Source: Ariolimax columbianus
Taxonomy: Eukaryota > Mollusca > Gastropoda > Stylommatophora > Arionidae
Assembly (NCBI GenBank): GCA_036924085.1
Contig: JAVGWX010000003.1
Span: 114,909,264 to 114,973,263 of the forward strand
Direction: 5' to 3'
Length of the DNA: 64,000 bases
Shown in pieces: positions 10,125 to 20,764 of the stretch. Under the pieces are notes generated by a model. It saw only the letters and a program-made list of their open reading frames with translations, was not told the origin of the DNA and made no database searches. How positions within the stretch are numbered: the stretch's first letter is position 1; every line of letters starts with the position of its first letter. Both the position numbers and the translations under genes were made by a program.

Positions 10125-10775
10125 TAGAGTGGTGATGACAGAGTGGTGATGATAGAGTGGTGGTGACAGAGTGGTGATGATAGAGTGGTGGTGATAGAGT
10201 TGTGTGATAGAGAAAGTCGTGTAATGATAGGGATGTGATGATGGTGGTGTGATGATAGTGGTGTGATGATAGTGGTGTGGTGATAGTGGTGTGGTGATGG
10301 TAATGTGATGATAGTGGTGTGGTGATGGTAATGTGATGATAGTGGTGGGGTGATAGTAATGTAATGATAGTGGTGTGGTGATGGTAATGTGATGATAGTG
10401 GTGTGATGATAGTGGTGTGATGATAGTGGTGTGGTGATAGTAATGTAATGATAGTGGTGTGGTGATGGTAATGTGATGATAGTGGTGTGGTGATGGTAAT
10501 GTGATGATAGTGGTGTGGTGATAGTAATGTAATGATAGTGGTGTGGTGATGGTAATGTGATGATAGTGGTGTGGTGATGGTAATGTGATGATAGTGGTGT
10601 GGTGATAGTAATGTAATGATAGTGGTGTGGTGATGGTAATGTGATGATAGTGGTGTGGTGATAGTAATGTAATGATAGTGGTGTGGTGATGGTAATGTGA
10701 TGATAGTGGTGTGATGATAGTGGTGTGATAATAGCGATGTGATGATAGTGATGTGATGTAGAATGTTTTACTGAT
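10125..10775. repeat. 28-bp GT/GA-rich minisatellite
   Basis: GATAGTGGTGTGGTGATGGT and close variants recur, with the 28-bp unit also including AATGTGATG. The left edge (10125-10240) is irregular (GATAGAGTGGTG) and the centre is regular with alternating ATGGTAATGTGATG and ATAGTAATGTAATG forms. It is intronic and strongly purine-skewed on the plus strand. Confidence 0.92.
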
Positions 10776-10879
10776 AATGAGATGATGATCGTGTGGTAAT
10801 CATGTCATAACATTTGTGCTATTCTGGTTTTGTGACTGTGCAGAAATATGATAAGGTGTAATTATGGTAGTTGATGATG

Positions 10880-11275
10880 TTGTAGTAATAATATCGTAAT
10901 GATGATGTTGTAGTAATAATATCGTAATGATGATGTTGTAGTTATAATATCGTAATGATGATGTTGTAGTAATAATATCATAATGATGATGTGGTAGTAA
11001 TAATATCATAATGATGATGTTGTAGTAATAATATCATAATGATGATGTTGTAGTAATAATATCGTAATGATGATGTTGTAGTTATAATATCGTAATGATG
11101 ATGTTGTAGTAATAATATCGTAATGATGATGTTGTAGTAATAATATCGTAATGATGATGTTGTAGTAATAATATCGTAATGATGATGTGGTAGTAATAAT
11201 ATCGTAATGATGATGTTGTAGTAATAATATCGCAATGATGATGTTGTAGTAATAATATCGTAATGATGATGTTGT
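10880..11275. repeat. 28-bp AT-rich minisatellite, about 14 copies
   Basis: The unit carries GTTGTAGTAATAATATCGTA plus ATGATGAT (28 bp), with TATCG/TATCA and GTTG/GTGG variants. It shares its period with the array 100 bp upstream but not its sequence, apart from GATGATG. It is intronic, ending about 260 bp before the terminal exon. Confidence 0.94.
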
Positions 11276-11533
11276 AGTGTTAATTGTGGTGGTAGTAATG
11301 GTATGGTTATGATATCCAAGTCATGTAGTGGTTAGGTTGCATGTCTTCTTGCCATGTCATATATATGGCAGATTTTTTTCAGTCCATGCCTCTGTAACAT
11401 TTATTAAACAATATCAACCCATATTTTACTCGTCTTTTCTGAATTGTCATCGTTTTGTTCATGCATCATTTAAATGATGCTACTAATGAATTACATTTGA
11501 TGAATTTCTTCTCTTTTATATTATTCTTCACAG

Positions 11534-11794
11534 AAGGAACAGCTGACGCTGAATGCCACCAATCTATGTCTGACATCAGTAGACAATGAAATAGTCCACC
11601 TTCTTCCATGCTACGATGAGCACACCACTGTAGGAAGGCATATACCACACAGGGTCACATCAAACAACATGGAAGATAATCACATGGTCGATAAATCTCA
11701 TAAGGGAGATAATTCAATGGTTAATAGTAGTTTCCAACAGTGGACTTTCGATTATAATTTTAACTGGAAGAGACGAAGGAGAAGGGCGGTGTAG
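11534..11794 (+). CDS. GALNT-like gene, terminal coding exon
   Basis: This follows TTATTCTTCACAG and opens in phase 0 with KEQLTLNATNLCLTSVDNE, then HLLPCYDEH, a hydrophilic insert (about residues 30-65) and FQQWTFDYN, ending NWKRRRRRAV and TAG (11792-11794). LCL and QQW are the CLD and QxW signatures of the last lectin repeat, and the H-L-L-P-C strand matches the fold. The Asn/His/Lys-rich insert between C and QQW and the run of five arginines at the C terminus are unusual for the family. The stop codon lies within a 40-bp tandem duplication. A possible polyadenylation signal, ATTAAA, is at 12147-12152. Confidence 0.85.
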   Translation, partial: KEQLTLNATNLCLTSVDNEIVHLLPCYDEHTTVGRHIPHRVTSNNMEDNHMVDKSHKGDNSMVNSSFQQWTFDYNFNWKRRRRRAV

Positions 11795-11860
11795 TAATTA
11801 TGTTACTATTACATATACCAGAAGGGCGGTGTAGTAATTATGTTACTATTACATATACCA
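11781..11860. repeat. Perfect 40-bp tandem duplication across the GALNT stop codon
   Basis: The 40 bp from GAAGGGCGGTGTAGTAATTA to TACATATACCA (11781-11820) are repeated exactly at 11821-11860. The first copy includes the last codons and TAG; the second lies in the 3' UTR. Zero mismatches suggest a recent event, or an assembly artefact. Confidence 0.97.
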
Positions 11861-12194
11861 TTTCCACAAACTTTAATTAGCAATGTTTTTTTTATAGAGT
11901 ATTCGTCTTAACTGGCAGGGAACATGTTTGCTGTGTGTTAATTTGTAGGTGTGAATTTGTTTGACGGGTGACCAGGAAATTGTTCTTTTTGGTCTTTTCT
12001 TGAATGGTAAATATATATTATTTTGTAAGGTTGTTATTCTGTAAAGAGTTTTGTTGTCACAAATGTTAACAATACCTTTTATTTTCATGTCTAATGTGTC
12101 ACAGTGACACTAAAAATTAGGCTATTAGAATATCCTAACACATTCAATTAAATAATTTAAAGATGGCATTCTAACAACCTGTCTACTAGTCACT
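11861..12194 (+). other. Probable GALNT 3' untranslated region
   Basis: AT-rich sequence after the stop with no array or mobile element. ATTAAA at 12147-12152 could direct polyadenylation; no AATAAA is seen closer. The CATCAT array begins just downstream. Confidence 0.45.
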
Positions 12195-13415
12195 GATAAA
12201 TAGTTCTCATCATCATTACCATCATCATCAGTATCATCACCATCATCAACATCATCATCAGTATTATCAGTATTATCAGTATTATCATCACTATCACCAT
12301 CACCAACATCACCATCATCACCATCACCATCACCATCATCACCATCACCATCATCACCATCATCACCAACATCACCATCATCACCATCACCATCACCATC
12401 ATCACCATCATCACCATCACCATCACCACCATCACCATCACCATCATCACATCATCACCATCATCATCATCACCATCACCATCACCATCATCACCATCAT
12501 CACCATCATCACCATCACCATCACCACCATCACCATCACCATCATCACATCATCACCATCACCATCATCACCATCACCATCACCATCATCACCATCATCA
12601 CCATCATCACATCATCACCATCACCATCATCACAATCATCACCATCATCACCATCATCACCATCACCATCACCATCATCACAATCATCACCATCATCACC
12701 ATCATCACCATCATCACATCATCACCATCACCATCATCACAATCATCACCATCATCACATCATCACCATCACCATCATCACCATCATCACCATCATCACC
12801 ATCATCACCATCACCATCACCACCATCACCATCACCATCATCACATCATCACCATCACCATCATCACCATCACCATCACCATCATCACCATCATCACCAT
12901 CATCACATCATCACCATCACCATCATCACAATCATCACCATCATCACCATCATCACCATCACCATCATCACCATCATCATTATCACCATCATCATCATCA
13001 TCAGTATTATCATTATCATCATCATCAGTATTATCATAACCATCACCATCACCATCACCGTCACCATCATCATCCCCATCATCACCATCACCATCACCAT
13101 CATCACCATCATCACCATCACCATCACCATCACATCATCTCCACCATCATCATCATCATCATCATCATCACCATCACCATCATCACCATCATCACCATCA
13201 CCATCATCATTATCACCATCATCATCATCATCAGTATTATCATTATAATCATCATCAGTATTATCATCACCATCACCGTCACCATCATCATCACCATCAT
13301 CATCATCATCATCACCATCATTATCATTATCATCACCATCACCATCACCATCATCACCATCACCATCACCATCATCATTATCACCATCGTCATCAGTATT
13401 ATCATCATCATCATC
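12195..13415. repeat. 1.2-kb (ATC/ACC)n trinucleotide array
   Basis: Almost pure CATCAC/CATCAT, with CACCATCATCACCATCAC blocks and higher-order copies of about 100-250 bp (CACATCATCACC recurs). Interruptions such as GTATTATCATTATC cluster at both ends. The minus-strand Met/Val-rich ORFs are products of the repeat. The array begins just after the GALNT 3' UTR. Confidence 0.96.
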
Positions 13416-13687
13416 TAGTCGGTCAGTTCTAAGATTGGCTGAAATATTGTCAGAGGATGTCTCTCAATTTGTTCTTGTCCTCTGCAGCTCTGTTAATTTC
13501 ATCACAAGTTCGTACTGTAATGTTTCTGCATGTCTCATATTGTGCCTATCCAACTCAATCTTTGTTTCTGTATCACTTTCAATATTTGTCTTTGAGCGCC
13601 TGCGTCAATGAGGACATTGTTAGAGTTCTGCGTGGCTTAGGGGTGAAACGTCCGTTTCACAATTCCAACGCACTAAGTTTGAATCAC

Positions 13688-14205
13688 ACCAAAAAGAGTA
13701 GTGGTACAGTGGGTTCCATCCCACTGTAACATCCAAGGCAACGAGGAGGCAGACTGGCGAAAGAAGGTGCAAGACTACCACAACCAGACCCTAGTGTGAC
13801 CTACGAAGAGTCAAAAAGGCTTATTAGAGCTAGATACATGACCAAATGGGAAACATAACATACTGGCTACACAAAAGTGATGCCTATTACCAGTTGAACA
13901 GAAGAGAGCAGGTCGTGGTCTTCAGACTGCGCACAGGCCACAATAGACTGAGGTACCACCTAGTCAATAAATTGAAGATAGGTGGCACTGACGAATGCAC
14001 TTGTGGTACCGGGAACATGACCGCTGAACATTTGCTGCAAAACTGTCCGACATACGAGGATCAGAAAAAGCACATGTGACCATCACCAGTGGCAACACTA
14101 GACAAGCTCTATGGCACTGTCGACAGCCTCAGAATGACCGCTGCTTTTTTCGAAAAAAATATAGGTTGATGTCTGACTGCGTACGAAGAAGAAGAAGAAG
14201 AAGAA
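13688..14205 (+). mobile_element. I-group LINE, 5'-truncated 3' end (copy C)
   Basis: The fragment starts inside the RNase H domain (plus-strand frame matching VVQWVPSHCNIQGNEEAD of the copy at 30748-32766) and runs through the C-terminal zinc-knuckle-like CTCGTGNMTAEHLLQNC, the DKLYG-type motif and the (GAA)n tail at 14188-14207. In the early part, indels break the frame. A TAA at 13856-13858 interrupts the C-terminal region at the same codon as in the copy at 55977-58373. It encodes no usable protein. Confidence 0.88.
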
Positions 14206-14207
14206 GA

Positions 14208-14770
14208 ATCCCACCATGTCCAGTTTAGCAGACACAGGATTTTAACGGTGCGATCGCTCCTCTACGTAAAAGTAATGACAACCTGCCATACTGCACACCT
14301 GCCAAGGAACTTATAACAGCGAAATAGGTTAGCGGTTGTAAGAATCAACGTTCTGCAAAGAAAAGGCGCCCTACTTTAGGATAGCACCACACTTCAAGAG
14401 TTTCATTTCATCTTTCCTTGCTAGAGTCTATGTTTCAGCAAGATCAAAATTGTGATTATTCTTTTTCTTAGTTGGATCTTAATTTTCTTTGAGGCTAGCA
14501 GTTTCTCTTTTTCTTTTAATATCTTTCTTTCCATTTCAATCCACGTATTATTTTTCGTCCAATTGCGGGCATCTTCTGTGATATATGACACAAACAGTTC
14601 TGCTGACATTTAAAGAGTCGAAAATGGTTAGGCAAAAAAAAATTATTCTTTTTCTGACTTCTTTGATACATTTCTGCCCATTGTTTCACACCTCGTCACT
14701 CCGGAACTCCCTCCATTGTCACTCCTCAATCCCCCCTCCCCCCATCTTGTGACGTTCTGTCACCACATAC
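14208..14770. other. No recognised feature
   Basis: Unique-looking sequence between the LINE tail and a CA microsatellite. No motif, array or coding similarity is recognised. Confidence 0.4.
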
Positions 14771-14774
14771 ACAA

Positions 14775-14983
14775 ACACTCACACACACACACACACACAC
14801 AAGCACACTCACTCATTCACTCTCACACATACTCACTCACACTAACTCACTCGCACACACACTCACTTATCCTTCCACACACACACATACACCAATTAAA
14901 TGTCTTGGCATGCCTCTTTTTCATGCGAGTTTCACTATTTCCTTAGCAACGGCTGTCGTTCATCTGGAATTGACTGAGGCTTA

Positions 14984-15054
<71 letters not shown>
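14775..15054. repeat. CA-rich and (AT)n microsatellites
   Basis: Imperfect (AC)n with CTCACT interruptions spans 14775-14892, and a nearly perfect (AT)n of about 66 bp spans 14988-15054. They are separated by about 95 bp of ordinary sequence. Confidence 0.95.
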
Positions 15055-15059
<5 letters not shown>

Positions 15060-15299
15060 TCGTATAAACATTATACTATTCGAAATATGTAATTAGGCGG
15101 GACAAAGAGACTAAGATATGCTAGACACCTTACAACTATTGAGTTTGGTCTTCTGAAAGAAGAAATGCGTCAATAATAAATGGCGTCCATGTGGATTCCT
15201 GGCTGTAAAGAATTGGACCGCTGCAAACCTTCTAAGAATATTCTAAAAGATGATCAAAGAGAGTTGTGCAATGTGTGAAGTTATACTTGTATGGTAGAA

Positions 15300-15890
15300 T
15301 TCTTGCATGAAGTAAATAATGTATGACGTTATATTTGTCTGAAGTAACAGTTGTATGACGTTATATTTGTCTGAAGTAACAAATGGTTGCCATTACATTT
15401 GTATGAAGTAACAGATGCTTGCCATTACATTTGTTTGAAGGAACAGATGCTTGCCATTATATTTGTAAGAAGTAACAAATATATGAAGTTACACTTGTAT
15501 TTGTTTACACTTGTATTTGTTTACACTTGTATTTGTTTATACTTGTATGAAGTTACACTTGTATGAAGTTACACTTGTATGAAGTTACACTTGTATAAAG
15601 TTACACTTGTATGAAGTTACATTTGAATTTGTTTATACTTGTATGAAGGTACACTTCTATGTAGTTACACTTGTTTGAAGTCACACTTGTACAAAGTTAC
15701 ACTTGTATGAAGTTACACTTGCATTTGTTTACACTTGTATGAAGTTACACTTGTACAACGTTACACTTGTATGACGTTACACTTGTATTTTTTACACATG
15801 TATGAAGTTAACCCTTTTATTTGTTTACAATTGTATGAAGCAATATTTGTGTGAATTTACATTTGTATGAACTGATCCTAAAATTGAGTA
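15300..15890. repeat. 16-bp-core minisatellite (GAAGTTACACTTGTAT)
   Basis: GAAGTTACACTTGTAT and variants (GTTTACACTTGTATTT, CATTACATTTGTATGA) recur about 30 times. Both edges are diverged (GACGTTATATTTGTCTG at left) and degenerate copies trail to about 16015. It shares GAAGTTA-ACTTGTATGA with the 30-bp array at 17345-17880. Confidence 0.85.
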
Positions 15891-16334
15891 TGAAAAAATT
15901 ACTTGTAAGTGGTGTTAACATTTGTATCGTTACACTGTAATGATATTATGGCTGTAGGTATTTACACTTTCATGAATTTCTGTATGTATGAAGTTACACT
16001 TGTGTGAAATTACATTTGTTCTGTTGTTCTCTTTTGAGAATTAACATCACTGCACTCCAGGTAGATGCATGTGTACTCAGTATCGTGACTGTAGCTACTG
16101 ATGGTACAGTAGTTCGTAGGTTCTATACACGCTTCCTATGTCCTCTCAGGCAGCCCTCTCTGCTTGACCCATGTCTGATTTAAATATTTTGTAATCTGTG
16201 GAATTGCCAGTTCATGTATTTGCAGCGTCATCATCCAAGTTGATTAAGTTCAAAATATCAGCTCTATATCATAGGGAACCATGTGATCAGTTTTGTTTAC
16301 AATTCAGACGTACCAGCAGATTGTTGCTGGTCTT

Positions 16335-16990
16335 CTGCTTCTTCTTCTTCTTCTTCTTCTTCTTCTTCTTCTTCTTCTTCTTCTTCTTCTTCTTCAGCAT
16401 TCATTCTGAAAAGGACGCTGTGACATTGTGTCGTAGATTACAGTGAGGCTGCCCGGGAACGACCATGCATCAAGAACTCATAACTGACTTTTTGCATCAG
16501 GGTCAGGGACCTATAACTCACAAAGGCCATATTTCTGCTTGATGCAGCAGGTCTGGAAACAGTCTGGAACCATGCATCCTGGCGTTGAGATTATGGATAG
16601 AAGAGGAAAGGCAAACCTTGTCTTAGAAATGCCATTCTGAAATCGGTTGTGTTGGGCTAAAAAGGGCAGACATTGTCGCTTAGCTGTAAACTACAACATA
16701 GGGTTACAAATTTTCTTTTCTGGACGAACACTGAAGAAGAAGTAGAAGAAGTGAGGCTGCGATTTATGAGCCTTTTTGCCCGACCCATCCTATTTCAGCT
16801 GGTTTTTGGTACCAGGTTTGTCTTCCGGTTGGGATGCTTGTTCTCTTAGCCAGACTGTACGAGTTCAGATTGTTTCCAGGGTCGCCGCTTGGAGCCGGAA
16901 TAGGGTCTTAATCAGCTCTAGTTTGCTGACTCAGATACAAACATCCAGCTGTGAGTTGCTGGCTGCTGTCAACCCATTCACTTTGCCGCA
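16335..16990 (-). mobile_element. Diverged GAA-SINE (subfamily 2), split by another SINE
   Basis: The minus-strand element has its (TTC)n tail complement at 16338-16395, then TTCATTCT and TGTGTCGTAGATTACAG up to 16452. It resumes at 16761 (GATTTATGAGCC...) and continues to about 16985 with the GAGTTGCTGGCTGCTGTCAA block shared with 5405-5660. The break is exactly the insertion at 16453-16749. Both halves together match the overall plan of the family. Confidence 0.75.
16453..16749 (+). mobile_element. GAA-SINE relative inserted into an older SINE, 11-bp TSD
   Basis: Plus-strand element with TTCTGAAATCGGTTGTGTTG (family core), GTAAACTACAACATAGG and a short GAAGAAGAAGTAGAAGA tail. It is flanked by the exact duplication AGTGAGGCTGC at 16442-16452 and 16750-16760, which is a piece of the host SINE. 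This proves insertion after the outer element and in the opposite orientation. Confidence 0.85.
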
Positions 16991-17344
16991 TCTTCGTTCC
17001 AATGCCAGGTTCATATCACTTCATGCTCAAACTGGGCATGTCATGGATTCTTTCTTGATATGACCACCTCAATCAGTCGACTCAGATGTAAATGTACTTG
17101 ACGAAGTCAGGGGAAAATTTAGTAGTCGCCATTTTGCTCTGTCCCTTTCAGCAATTGAAGAGATTGAGCACATACGGAAGCATCTACGTACAATGAAGTC
17201 GGTTCTCTATTCATGTCTCAAATGCGTGTCCCTTCAAGACCAAAGTGTCATCCTTTTCATTGGCAGCACAGAAGATTCACATATGATCCTGACATTTCAA
17301 GGCATCCATGTCTGCTATCCACTTGTACCATAGTCAACCTTTTT
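16991..17344. other. No recognised feature
   Basis: No array or mobile element is recognised between the nested SINEs and the 30-bp array. Confidence 0.4.
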
Positions 17345-17880
17345 GTACGAAGTTATATTTGTATGATTTTATTGTTATAAGAAGTTATACTTGTTTGATT
17401 TTATTGCTATAAGATGTGACACGTATGATTTTACTGATATTATATAAGAGGTTAGAAGTATGATTGTATTGCTATAAGAAGTTAGACGTATGATTGTATT
17501 GCTATAAGAAGTTAGACGAATGGTTTTATTGCTATAAGAAGTTAGACGTATGATTTTATTGCTATAAGAAGTTAGACGTATGATTGTATTGCTATAAGAA
17601 GTTAGACGAATGGTTTTATTGCTATAAGAAGTTAGACGTATGATTGTATTGCTATAAGAAGTTAGACGTATGATTGTATTGCTATAAGAAGTTAGACGTA
17701 TGATTGTATTGCTATAAGAAGTTAGACGAATGGTTTTATTGCTATAAGAAGTTAGACGTATGATTTTATTGCTATAAGTAGTTAGACTTGTATGATTTTA
17801 TTGCTATAAGAAGTTAGGCATATGATTTTATTGCTATTAAGAAGTTAGACTTGTATGATTTTATTGCTATAAGATGTTAC
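17345..17880. repeat. 30-bp minisatellite, about 17 copies
   Basis: The unit carries AGAAGTTAGACGTATGATTG and TATTGCTATA, exactly 30 bp in the centre. Variants CGAATGGTTTTATT and CGTATGATTGTATT alternate in a partly ordered pattern. The end copies (ACTTGTATGATTTTATTGC) resemble the array at 15300-15890. Confidence 0.93.
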
Positions 17881-19564
17881 ACTTGTATCAAGCAACATTT
17901 TCAGGAATTTATACTTAAACTAACGTTATCATGTGTAGAAAATTCTACTTGTACATTGATAGTGCGAGAGACAAAATACTCATGTAGCTTGTACAATAAA
18001 TATCATTGTGAGACTGGAAAGGGTATTTGCTCAACTTGTGTGTAGGTGTGTGTGTATGTATGCTTATGTCTTTGTGTGTATGTCTGTGTATGTCTATGTA
18101 TCTGTCTATGTGTGTAGCCGTGTGTATAGGTTTATCTGTGTGTATGGCTGTACGTGCTTACATATTAATCTACATAAGTTGTTGGACTCATGTGGGAAAG
18201 TATGAGCATAGATAATTTATACATGTGACCGCATTTTACAATATTTGTGTACATATTGTTTGTTCTTCTTTCTCTATGCAAGAACTGAGACCAGTGAAAA
18301 TAAGTCATTGTATGAAGCTACGTGTTAAGTGTCGGGCCAGAAATTAATGATTTTAATTTGTTATTCCTATGTGCATTTGTGTATGTTTGAGTGTGGAAGT
18401 TGTCTGAGTGTATGTGGCATGTGTACCAAGAAAAGTCTTGTTTTTATTTTAGACTGTACAAAGGTAATGTGATACTGAGTATAATGATCTCATATATTTT
18501 GTTTTGTTGACAAATAATTTATTATTTTATGATATTAAACTAATTTTAAGAATACTGCCATTCTTATATTGTGTTTACTGTTTGTTTTTCATGTGTTACA
18601 AATTTCGTCTACTTAAAATTATGGACACAGGGCAACTGTAAGGACAGTATCAATCTATTAATCAGTGACGTCGCTTCTTATGAGACATAAGCCATTGACA
18701 ATTCTCCTCCAGCAAGTTTTATGGTGAAGTCCAGGTGAGGTCCACGGACTTAAAGTTCATTTTCATAGTCTTGTTTTGCATGTGTGTTTCGGTCTACCTC
18801 TATTCCTCTTCCTCTGTGGATTTCATGTGAGGGCCTGTCTGGCCATTGTAATAGTGATTTATGTGGCTTGTATTCTATCTAATCCCATTTCCTAGACTTG
18901 ATCTGTTTCTCCATTGATCCAATCCATAGGTCTTCATTCCTCACATTGCCTGCATGTACATATCCTCCGAAGACATTTGCGGAGTTTCGACTGGAATTTT
19001 CTCTGTATTACATATGTTGTTCTCCAAGTTTCTGCTTTGTGCAGAGTACTAACTTAACATCGGAAATAAACACTATTAACTTGGTATTAGTTTTTATTTC
19101 GTGGGATTTCAATATATTTTTCTGCGAAAGTCCTTGTCTCTCCAATTCTAGCCTCTTTTATCGGTCTCTGTGACCGCTGAAGTATCAATTGTGCTGCATT
19201 AATTTGTTCAGGTGTCTATATCATCCAGTGTCTCACCTCCAAGCACGACTGGCTATTTACTTAAGGTGATAGTGTTAAGCAGCTTGGTTTTCTTCACGTT
19301 AATTAATATTTTGTCCCATTTTGGCTGAATGCTCACCCGCATTATTTAATTTTGTCCTGCAGTCTAAAAATCGTTTATTTTATTATCACAGTTATTTCCC
19401 TTACTAGGACAACGTTGGGACAGGTGAAACTTAAACCAAACTCCCATCTGTCATCCATTCGTGCACTTGGGCAAATTGCTGTGTAAATGCAGCCTGTTCA
19501 ACGAGGTGGGGATCGACACTATGATTACTGTGATGGTGAGCCTAATGAGAAGCTTTGTATTGTA
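17881..19564. other. No recognised feature apart from a GT-rich patch
   Basis: A TGTGTATG-rich patch lies at 18035-18165. Otherwise I see no array, mobile element or exon. Around 19486-19520 a short segment (CAGCCTGTTCAACGAGGTGG) resembles 27266-27290, which may be the same dispersed repeat. Confidence 0.4.
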
Positions 19565-19950
19565 TTGCAGTGGACCCACTTCACTTTCTTCTGCACATCC
19601 TTTGAGGTACTAAGACCCACTTCACTTTCTGCTGTACACCCTGTGATGTACTAAGAGCCACTTCACTTTCTTCTGCACACCCTGTGATGTACTAAGAGCC
19701 ATTTCACTTTCTTCTGCACATCCTGTGATGTACTAAGACCCATTTCACTTTCTTCTGCACACCCAGTGATGAACTAAGACCCACCACTTTCTGCTGTACA
19801 CCCTGTGATGTACTAAGATCCACTCTACTTTCTTCTGCACATCCTGTGATGTACTAAGACCCATTTCACTTTCTTCTGCACACCCTCTGATATACTAAGA
19901 CCCACTTCACTTTCTGCTATACGCCCTGTGATGTACCAAAAGCCACTTCA
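19565..19950. repeat. 41-42-bp minisatellite, about 9 copies
   Basis: The unit carries CACTTCACTTTCTTCTGCAC then CCTGTGATGTACTAAGA. Variants TTCTTCTGCACA and TTCTGCTGTACA alternate between copies. Confidence 0.93.
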
Positions 19951-20149
19951 ACCTTCTGCCGGTAGTAAACCTGCCAAGAGTCAAGAATTCAGCACGAGTG
20001 ACTTCGGAAACCAACACTAACAACAGCAACAACTAGGACACCATCAACTTAATAATATAACCATTATCATGTTCATAACAACGTTTCAATGAAGGAGAAT
20101 GGGAAAAGAAACAAAACGACATATTAAGCAAGCTGGGATTAAGCAAATA

Positions 20150-20262
20150 TGTATGTGTATGTACATATATATATATATGTGTGTGTGTGTATGTATGTAT
20201 GTATGTTTGTATGTGTGTGTGCGCGTGAGTGCGCGTGCGTGCGTGCGGGTGTGTGTGTGTGA
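20150..20262. repeat. (TG/TA)n microsatellite
   Basis: A short (AT)n run leads into TGTG/TATG and GCGTGCGTGC repeats. Simple sequence only. Confidence 0.9.
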
Positions 20263-20284
20263 ATAGCTTGTTTATGAGGCCAGT

Positions 20285-20590
20285 GGTAAGAGGAGGGAGT
20301 GAAGTGGCCATTTACCTTTCTCGTTGCGTTTGTTTCTCTGGAGCCAAGCTGCTGTAGTGAATGAGCTGACATCAGCCAGCGGCTGCTTACATAGGGATCA
20401 ACGAACTTCAACTGACCAAGGCCCTATTTCACCTCCACGTGAAAGCCTTGAAAACAAGCGGCACTACTCAAGAGAAAAAGATCAAAGTGGGAAGGCAAAC
20501 GCGATACCAAAAGAGCCAAATGAGATCGGATGTGTGGGTCCGGAGCGCGCAAATACCACAGTCTGGCTGTAAACTACGACACAACATTAT
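20285..20590 (+). mobile_element. Diverged GAA-SINE (subfamily 2), no tail
   Basis: GAGATCGGATGTGTGGGTCC, then GCAAATACCACAGTCTGGCT and GTAAACTACGACACAACA, match the core of the GAA-tailed family. The upstream part (GAGCTGACATCAGCCAGC, ATTTCACCTCCACGTG) keeps family landmarks. The 3' hairpin and tail are absent. Confidence 0.65.
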
Positions 20591-20764
20591 TTTCATGTCA
20601 ATCATCAAATAAGAAGACAATTTATTTCCCTAACGGTAACAGTAAGTCAGGTACTCATTGCCAGTAACTGGAGTTTAATCCGGTATTCTTGCCTTGAGAA
20701 GCCAGTGCTCGGCCACTAAGATAATTTAGGCTCGCCATTCGTCTCGTTTTCTAGCCGTCGCCGT

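Noticed and set aside
12190..13414. Methionine/valine-rich proteins
   Set aside because: Pure translation of CATCAC/CATCAT repeats on the minus strand.
14910..15092. Tyr/Ile repeat ORF
   Set aside because: Translation of an (AT)n microsatellite.
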